64,000 nucleotides of DNA from an uncultured Aquimarina sp. GTDB lineage: Bacteria > Bacteroidota > Bacteroidia > Flavobacteriales > Flavobacteriaceae. Below are positions 59,347-64,000 of the stretch, one piece after another. The notes beneath the pieces are model-generated. The model saw nothing but the letters and a program-made list of their open reading frames with translations. It did not search any database and was not told the origin of the DNA. Position 1 is the stretch's first letter; the number at the start of each line of letters is the position of its first letter. The stretch covers positions 186,001 to 250,000 of the forward strand of contig CANMLL010000008.1 in NCBI GenBank assembly GCA_947498775.1. Reading direction: 5' to 3'. The position numbers and the translations under genes are program-made.

Positions 59347-59389
59347 AAACGCAAATATAAGAATTGATAGAAGTAAATAATTTCTTTTT

Positions 59390-62170
59390 TCAGGTGTTAG
59401 GAGTGTTAAATTCTTTTATTGATTCACCAACTTCTCGTATAATTTGTGGAAAAGATTGTTCTAACTTTTGAAATAACCTTTTAATTTCTGAAAATTCTAC
59501 CTTTTGTTTCAAAACGTCTTCAATTCTTCGCAAAATACTGGCCTCGTTCTTTAATCCAATAGTGTCAAAACTGGATTTAAGCTTGTGAGCCATTTCTTTG
59601 GTTATTGTATGATCTTGATTCTTTACTCCAAGTTTTAGTTTTTCATAATCTTTTGGAGTATCTTCTATAAATATTTGTAAGATGTTTTTGATAACTTCGT
59701 GGTCATTATCAAAAGTTTCTCTTAAAAATGACAAATCACCTACGTTTTTTGAACTTGAATAAATAGAGTCTGTTAGTGTTTCTGATATCTCATTAAGATG
59801 AATATTTTGATCGGCATTTGGTCTTAAACTAAATAAAACTTCTTCTAAGGCTTTTTCGCTTAAAGGCTTTGTGAGATAAAAATTCATTCCTGATGTGGTA
59901 GCCTTTTTCTTAGATTCTGGAAACACATCTGCAGAACAGGCAACTATTGGTATTTGACTTACCATTGGATTATCAGATTTTCTAATAAGTTCTGCCGCTT
60001 CTGGGCCATCCATAACCGGCATGTGCATATCCATAAGAATCAAGTCGTACTTATAATGTTCTATTTTTTCTACAGCTACTTTTCCATTTTCGGCTATATG
60101 GGTGTCAATATCCCAATTGGATAATAATTGTTTTATAAAGAATTGATTCATCTTATTATCTTCAACTACCAAAACTTTCATTCCAGAAAGGTTATGGTTG
60201 TTTTTGGTGATTGCTTTGTTGTTTTTATGCTCGCTGGAAGATTTAAAGTTGCTTTTAGAATACCGTAGCGAAAAGTCAAAAGTGGATCCTATACCTGGTT
60301 TACTTTGTGCATTAAGTTTGCTTCCATGTAGTTCGATGAGTTGCTTTGAAATTGAAAGTCCAAGCCCTGTACCTTCGATCTTATTTTTTCCAGGTTTATG
60401 AATCTGATAAAAACTCTCGAAAATAGTATTCAGTTTATCCTTAGGTATTCCTACTCCTGTATCTTTTACCGAAAAATTGATGGTAAGGTGTTTTTCTTCT
60501 ATCTTTTCTGGCTTTACATGGATTGTTATTTCTCCTTTGTGTGTAAATTTTATTGCATTGCCAAGTAGATTAATAAGAATTTGATTTAACCGAAGTTGAT
60601 CTCCTATAATGAATTTAGGAACCGATGGATCAATAATCATTTTATAATTCAGTCCTTTTTCATCTGCCTTAATCTTAAAACCTCTGGATATATTTCCAAT
60701 TAATTCTTGAAGGTTAAAATCAATATTATGCAATGTGAGTTTTCCAGCTTCAATTTTAGAAAAATCAAGAATGTCATTAATTAAAACTAAAAGATTTTCT
60801 GCAGAGAATTGGATTCCGTCTAGGTTTTTCTTGTCTGTATGCAGGTTACTGAAGTCACTTTTTTGTAAAATACCTGTAAGCCCTAAAATAACATTAAGAG
60901 GTGTTCTTATTTCATGACTCATATTAGATAAGAAAACAGACTTTGCTTTGGTAGATTTTTCAGCTAAAACTTTGGCTTCTCGGATTTCGTTATCAATAAT
61001 TTTTTTATTTGTGATATCTCTAAAAAAAGCATTGAATAAACAATCATCCTTGATATCAATGGCAATAATGGTAAGTTCTATATACACCACAGTGCCATTT
61101 TTTCTGTTTATAGAGGTTTCTACACGTTTGTTAATCAATTCATCATTTCCTGTTTGTATATAGTTGTTAAAACTATTTTGTAATTCTGTTCTTAATTTAC
61201 TAGGAACCAATGAATAGATGTTTTTACCTACGGTTTCTTCTCTTTTTAATTCTAGTATATTCTCTGCTTGTTTGTTCCAATTTAAAACAACTCCTTGACT
61301 GTTCACCAAAATAACTCCATCCATTGCAGTTTCAAGAATGGTTGTATTAAGATGTTCACTGTACTTCAATTCTTCCTCAACTTTTTTTCTTTCAATAATT
61401 TCTTCTGTTAGTCGCTCATTTATTTCTTCAAGACTTAAGAGTTGTTTTTGCAACATTTTTAGCATTTGCTGCTTGCTTGGAAAGTTTATAAGATCTTTGG
61501 AAAGAATTTCTTCGGGGATGACGTTAAGAATGGATGTAAATGCATCCAATAGATGATATGATTCAAAATGTTTTTTATAGATTAATAGATAAATGTTTGT
61601 AATAGCATTTATTCCTAAACTATTTTTTATTCTAAGAAAAATCTCATTAGAAAATTCTAGCAATTTCTTCCTTTCTTTTATTAAATCAATTCTTTGGAAA
61701 TCATAATCTACATCCAAATATTTCTGTATTTGTATCATCTTTGGTTCGCTGTAAGTACCAACCAACTCTGATGATTTTTCTAATACTTCTGAAAGAAATA
61801 CTTTACATAAAGTTAATTCTTGTTCTTTTAAGGGGGCAAATATTAATTTGAAATTTTTGTATTGAAGTAGGCGATTATATTTTTTAGAGATTTTTTTTCT
61901 TAGGGGGTGTATGCCTTGTTGATTGCTAATATTTTCTTCTGAAATGTTTTCTTCTAAAGATAAGTACATTTCAGGTAGCGCTTCAATTTTTTTTTCTAAA
62001 GAAAGTTCTTTAAAAATTTTAACTTTTAACTTTAAATTATTTGCACTTGCGGGTATATTGATCTGTTTCCAAAGGAAATCCATTAGATCAATAATTTCTT
62101 GCTCTTCTGGATTCTTTGGAGGATCGACTTTCTTGAGGTTGACTATTCTTTTAAGCCATTGTATGATCAT
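59390..62170 (-). CDS. Hybrid sensor histidine kinase/response regulator with Hpt
   Basis: A 926-residue cytosolic multidomain kinase, no membrane segment found. Residues 1 to about 245 form an unfamiliar helical region, followed by a coiled-coil linker and a PAS domain (about 270-390). HisKA has the phosphorylated His419 in LSNMSHEIRTPLN. HATPase_c follows with LLGNAIKFTH, VKDTGVGIP and GTGLGLSI. A receiver domain has Asp714 in LILMDMHMPVMDGP, and a C-terminal Hpt has His862 in EMAHKLKSS. All phosphorelay residues are present. No output regulator is encoded next door, so the final target is unknown. It ends 43 bases before the SpoU gene, 6 bases after the small membrane-protein gene. Confidence 0.93.
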   Translation of the reverse strand: MIIQWLKRIVNLKKVDPPKNPEEQEIIDLMDFLWKQINIPASANNLKLKVKIFKELSLEKKIEALPEMYLSLEENISEENISNQQGIHPLRKKISKKYNRLLQYKNFKLIFAPLKEQELTLCKVFLSEVLEKSSELVGTYSEPKMIQIQKYLDVDYDFQRIDLIKERKKLLEFSNEIFLRIKNSLGINAITNIYLLIYKKHFESYHLLDAFTSILNVIPEEILSKDLINFPSKQQMLKMLQKQLLSLEEINERLTEEIIERKKVEEELKYSEHLNTTILETAMDGVILVNSQGVVLNWNKQAENILELKREETVGKNIYSLVPSKLRTELQNSFNNYIQTGNDELINKRVETSINRKNGTVVYIELTIIAIDIKDDCLFNAFFRDITNKKIIDNEIREAKVLAEKSTKAKSVFLSNMSHEIRTPLNVILGLTGILQKSDFSNLHTDKKNLDGIQFSAENLLVLINDILDFSKIEAGKLTLHNIDFNLQELIGNISRGFKIKADEKGLNYKMIIDPSVPKFIIGDQLRLNQILINLLGNAIKFTHKGEITIHVKPEKIEEKHLTINFSVKDTGVGIPKDKLNTIFESFYQIHKPGKNKIEGTGLGLSISKQLIELHGSKLNAQSKPGIGSTFDFSLRYSKSNFKSSSEHKNNKAITKNNHNLSGMKVLVVEDNKMNQFFIKQLLSNWDIDTHIAENGKVAVEKIEHYKYDLILMDMHMPVMDGPEAAELIRKSDNPMVSQIPIVACSADVFPESKKKATTSGMNFYLTKPLSEKALEEVLFSLRPNADQNIHLNEISETLTDSIYSSSKNVGDLSFLRETFDNDHEVIKNILQIFIEDTPKDYEKLKLGVKNQDHTITKEMAHKLKSSFDTIGLKNEASILRRIEDVLKQKVEFSEIKRLFQKLEQSFPQIIREVGESIKEFNTPNT

Positions 62171-62176
62171 CTAAGG

Positions 62177-62581
62177 TCATATTTTGCTAGCTTTATAAAT
62201 TTTGTAAAAGCCAAGCGCGGATAAGCCCCATGTAAGAATTAAAGCAAAAAACCAGATGTAGTTACCAAGTGTACCTCCAAATATGTTCTTAAATATGTTG
62301 TAATTAAAAATGTGTGCAATTTGCATATGAAGATGGCCTAGTGCCATTACTACAAACCCCCATGCCAATAGGGTCATACCTGATCCAAATTTCCCTCCTT
62401 TTAAACGCGTTGCGGTTAAAAAACTAAAAACCAAAGCAATTGCTAGAAAAGGCATTTCTAAAAGACCAAAAATTTGTTCTGCTCCCATTGTGTTACCAGA
62501 ATGTATATTATGTTCTTGAGCAAACAGTGTTTGAGTCATTAAAAACAATCCGGAAGTAAGTAAAAGGTAATGTTTTTTCAT
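62177..62581 (-). CDS. Small exported/integral membrane protein
   Basis: A 134-residue protein with a signal-like N terminus (KKHYLLLTSGLFLMTQTLFAQ) and three further hydrophobic segments (FLAIALVFSFLTA, LLAWGFVVMALGHLHM, YIWFFALILTWGLSALGF). Several His residues (HNIHSG, HLHMQIAHIF) might bind metal or heme, but no family is recognised. The frame extends to 62626, but the extra residues come from a leader motif shared with dapD and the signal peptide starts at ATG 62581. It lies 6 bases upstream of the hybrid kinase gene, so it may be its sensory partner; that is inference. Confidence 0.75.
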   Translation of the reverse strand: MKKHYLLLTSGLFLMTQTLFAQEHNIHSGNTMGAEQIFGLLEMPFLAIALVFSFLTATRLKGGKFGSGMTLLAWGFVVMALGHLHMQIAHIFNYNIFKNIFGGTLGNYIWFFALILTWGLSALGFYKIYKASKI

Positions 62582-62605
62582 ATCAACGATTTTGTTAAAA
62601 GTAAT

Positions 62606-62634
62606 TAAAAAATACGGGTTAACCATATTTTTAA
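62606..62634. promoter_or_regulatory. Leader motif shared with dapD
   Basis: The stretch TACGGGTTAACCATATTTTT with flanking A/T lies about 40 bases before the ATG at 62581. On the minus strand it reads AAAAATATGGTTAACCCG then TATTTTTT, whose ends (AAAAATA/TATTTTT) can pair around a 11-base loop. It differs from the dapD copy by one base in the shared core. Confidence 0.45.
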
Positions 62635-62687
62635 CAGATTAAACACTGCTTTTGTCGATTAAGTGCAGTTTCTCGTAAGTGTTGAAC

Positions 62688-62716
62688 GAAAAAATCCCAC
62701 TTTTTGAGCGGGATTT
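62688..62716 (-). terminator. Terminator of the infC-rpmI-rplT operon
   Basis: On the minus strand AAATCCC (62710-62716) pairs with GGGATTT (62692-62698) across an 11-base loop and is followed by a T-run (62689-62694). It lies 37 bases after the rplT stop. Confidence 0.8.
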
Positions 62717-62752
62717 ATATATAAGTGAGACTGTATTGTTTTTACTAAAAGA

Positions 62753-63097
62753 TTACTTTACTTTTTCTACAATAGCTTTAAAAGCTTCTGGGTTGTTCAT
62801 AGCTAAATCGGCAAGAACCTTACGGTTTAGTTCGATATTGTTAGCTTTTACTTTCCCCATGAATTGAGAATAAGACATACCGTGTATACGGGCACCTGCA
62901 TTAATACGAGTGATCCATAAAGCACGGAAAGTTCTCTTTTTGTTTCTGCGGTCTCTATACGAATATTGCATCGCTTTATCCACCGCATTTTTTGCTACTG
63001 TCCAGACGTTTTTACGACGTCCAAAGTAACCTTTTGCTTGCTTAAGAACCTTTTTTCTTCTAGCTCTTTTTGCAACAGAATTTACTGATCTTGGCAT
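62753..63097 (-). CDS. rplT: 50S ribosomal protein L20
   Basis: A 114-residue ribosomal protein that binds 23S rRNA early in large-subunit assembly. The start [32 protein letters not shown] and the C-terminal globular part ([36 protein letters not shown]) are standard. It is the last gene of the infC-rpmI-rplT operon and in many bacteria L20 represses its own translation by binding the message. The 125-base gap to rpmI contains AATTCTGAATT/GAATTC near-repeats that could form part of such a structure. Confidence 0.97.
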   Translation of the reverse strand: MPRSVNSVAKRARRKKVLKQAKGYFGRRKNVWTVAKNAVDKAMQYSYRDRRNKKRTFRALWITRINAGARIHGMSYSQFMGKVKANNIELNRKVLADLAMNNPEAFKAIVEKVK

Positions 63098-63130
63098 AAT
63101 TTTAAATTTTTTAGTAGTAGGCGATTCAAT

Positions 63131-63165
63131 AATTCTGAATTTTGAATTCCGAATTCTGAATTCTT
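63131..63165. repeat. GAATTCTGAATT near-tandem repeats in the rpmI-rplT gap
   Basis: Variants of AATTCTGAATT and GAATTCCGAATTC follow one another and are self-complementary. They sit between rpmI and rplT, where a regulatory RNA fold or an inserted simple repeat are both possible. Confidence 0.4.
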
Positions 63166-63222
63166 TTTAAATGGCCTAACTCCTGGGTTTATATAATAAT
63201 TTTAACCTATATTAAAAAGTGA

Positions 63223-63420
63223 TTACTTAAGGCGTAATTGCTCTTTAATACTACTTTCGTCGCTTTTGTGCACCAATGTTGAGTGCGTTAAAGCTAGCTT
63301 GCGCTTTTTAGATTTTTTCGTTAAGATATGACTCTTAAAAGCGTGCTTTCTTTTGATTTTACCAGTACCGGTAAGCTTAAAACGCTTCTTAGCACTGGAT
63401 TTTGTTTTCATCTTAGGCAT
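63223..63420 (-). CDS. rpmI: 50S ribosomal protein L35
   Basis: A 65-residue, strongly basic protein that starts [21 protein letters not shown] and ends [12 protein letters not shown], the usual L35 layout. It sits between infC and rplT, the conserved order. Confidence 0.97.
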   Translation of the reverse strand: MPKMKTKSSAKKRFKLTGTGKIKRKHAFKSHILTKKSKKRKLALTHSTLVHKSDESSIKEQLRLK

Positions 63421-63487
63421 TGTATCCTTGTTTTTATAATCTCACTTATTATCGTAATACTTTCTCGGTATAGAGAAAGTTATATTG

Positions 63488-64000
63488 CTATTTTTTAGGA
63501 GCAATAAACATAATCATTCGCTTCCCTTCAAGTTTTGGCATTTGTTCTACCTTTCCATACTCTTCTAGTTCTTGTGCTAACCTCAGGAGTAATATTTGAC
63601 CTTGATCCTTATAGATGATAGAACGTCCTTTAAAGAATACATAAGCTTTCAGTTTCGCACCTTCACTTAAGAATTTGATTGCGTGTTTTTTCTTAAACTC
63701 ATAATCGTGTTCATCGGTGTTGGGCCCGAATCGGATTTCTTTGATAACAACCTTGGTAGCCTTGGATTTTAAGGCTTTGTCTCTTTTCTTCTGTTCATAA
63801 AGGAACTTTTTATAATCCATTACTTTACAAACAGGAGGTACTGCTTTAGGTGAAATTTCAACAAGATCTAAGCCTTGTTCTTCAGCGATTTCTAATGCTT
63901 TTCTGGTAGGATAAACACCTACTTCTACATTATCACCTACAAGACGCACTTCATCAACTCTAATTTTTTGATTGATTCTGTGAGCGTCTTCTTTGATTAT
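63488..64000 (-). CDS. infC: Translation initiation factor IF-3 (5' part outside window)
   Basis: The frame reads in from the right edge, [28 protein letters not shown], so the true start lies beyond 64000; the first internal start-like codon would give only 153 residues. The N-terminal domain, linker and C-terminal domain ([39 protein letters not shown] end) are intact as far as seen. IF-3 keeps 30S subunits free and checks start codons. In many bacteria infC begins with a rare AUU; that cannot be checked here. Confidence 0.95.
   Translation of the reverse strand: MIKEDAHRINQKIRVDEVRLVGDNVEVGVYPTRKALEIAEEQGLDLVEISPKAVPPVCKVMDYKKFLYEQKKRDKALKSKATKVVIKEIRFGPNTDEHDYEFKKKHAIKFLSEGAKLKAYVFFKGRSIIYKDQGQILLLRLAQELEEYGKVEQMPKLEGKRMIMFIAPKK

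Overview
The window is AT-rich chromosomal DNA from a member of the Bacteroidota, most likely a marine Flavobacteriaceae; the overall feel is close to Aquimarina, but that genus guess is inference. The evidence is a SusC/SusD pair, DUF349, DUF368 and DUF5606 proteins, OstA-like and PD40 envelope proteins, a CtaA/COX15 heme A synthase, four-helix-bundle (S23-type) proteins, and promoters of the TTTG-N19-TAnnTTTG type. About sixty genes are supported. Almost all are chromosomal housekeeping or envelope genes. No rRNA, tRNA, CRISPR array, prophage or plasmid origin was recognised.

Layout. 1-6 kb: a broken molybdopterin oxidoreductase tail, a CHMI-type isomerase, adenine deaminase, uvrB and an ABC-2 exporter pair. 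6-12.7 kb: an unrecognised kinase-like protein, a secreted coiled-coil protein, a TauE/SafE carrier, a 37-kDa nucleoid protein, a nonsense-mutated four-helix-bundle gene and its intact paralogue, a pRiA4b-type protein and heme A synthase with an octanucleotide repeat directly upstream. 12.7-20 kb: tRNA processing (cca, tsaC) followed by a lipopolysaccharide/surface glycan cluster (two GT4-type, one GT2 and one GT9 transferase plus an InaA/Kdo-kinase-like protein). 20-30.5 kb: dapD, ruvX, def, DUF5606, pyrG, yidC, a MORN-like protein, mnmA, a nitronate monooxygenase-like flavoprotein and mazG. 30.7-39.3 kb: two tandem membrane-anchored AraC-type regulators and one SusC/SusD pair, a self-contained uptake locus with no accompanying hydrolase.

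39.6-40.6 kb is the most accessory-looking stretch. It holds a decayed IS1595-type transposase and a 56-codon gene whose product looks like a Bacteroidota class I lanthipeptide precursor, with a double-glycine leader and a Cys/Thr-containing core. No modification enzymes are nearby. This is the best candidate for something undescribed.

40.6-64 kb returns to core functions: a methyltransferase and a DUF349 protein; aroE with two tandem DUF368 membrane proteins; a TPR protein; a class III aminotransferase; an OstA-like protein; a PD40 protein lacking its OmpA end; purA-fur-relA/spoT; a CAAX-type M48 protease behind a decayed gene; a SpoU methyltransferase; a hybrid histidine kinase with a small membrane protein; and the infC-rpmI-rplT translation operon, which runs off the right edge.

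Several genes show decay: a molybdopterin oxidoreductase, a four-helix-bundle gene, the IS1595 copy and the gene in front of the M48 protease. A roughly 25-nt motif with A/T-rich complementary ends is shared by the leaders of dapD and the small membrane-protein gene at 62.6 kb.
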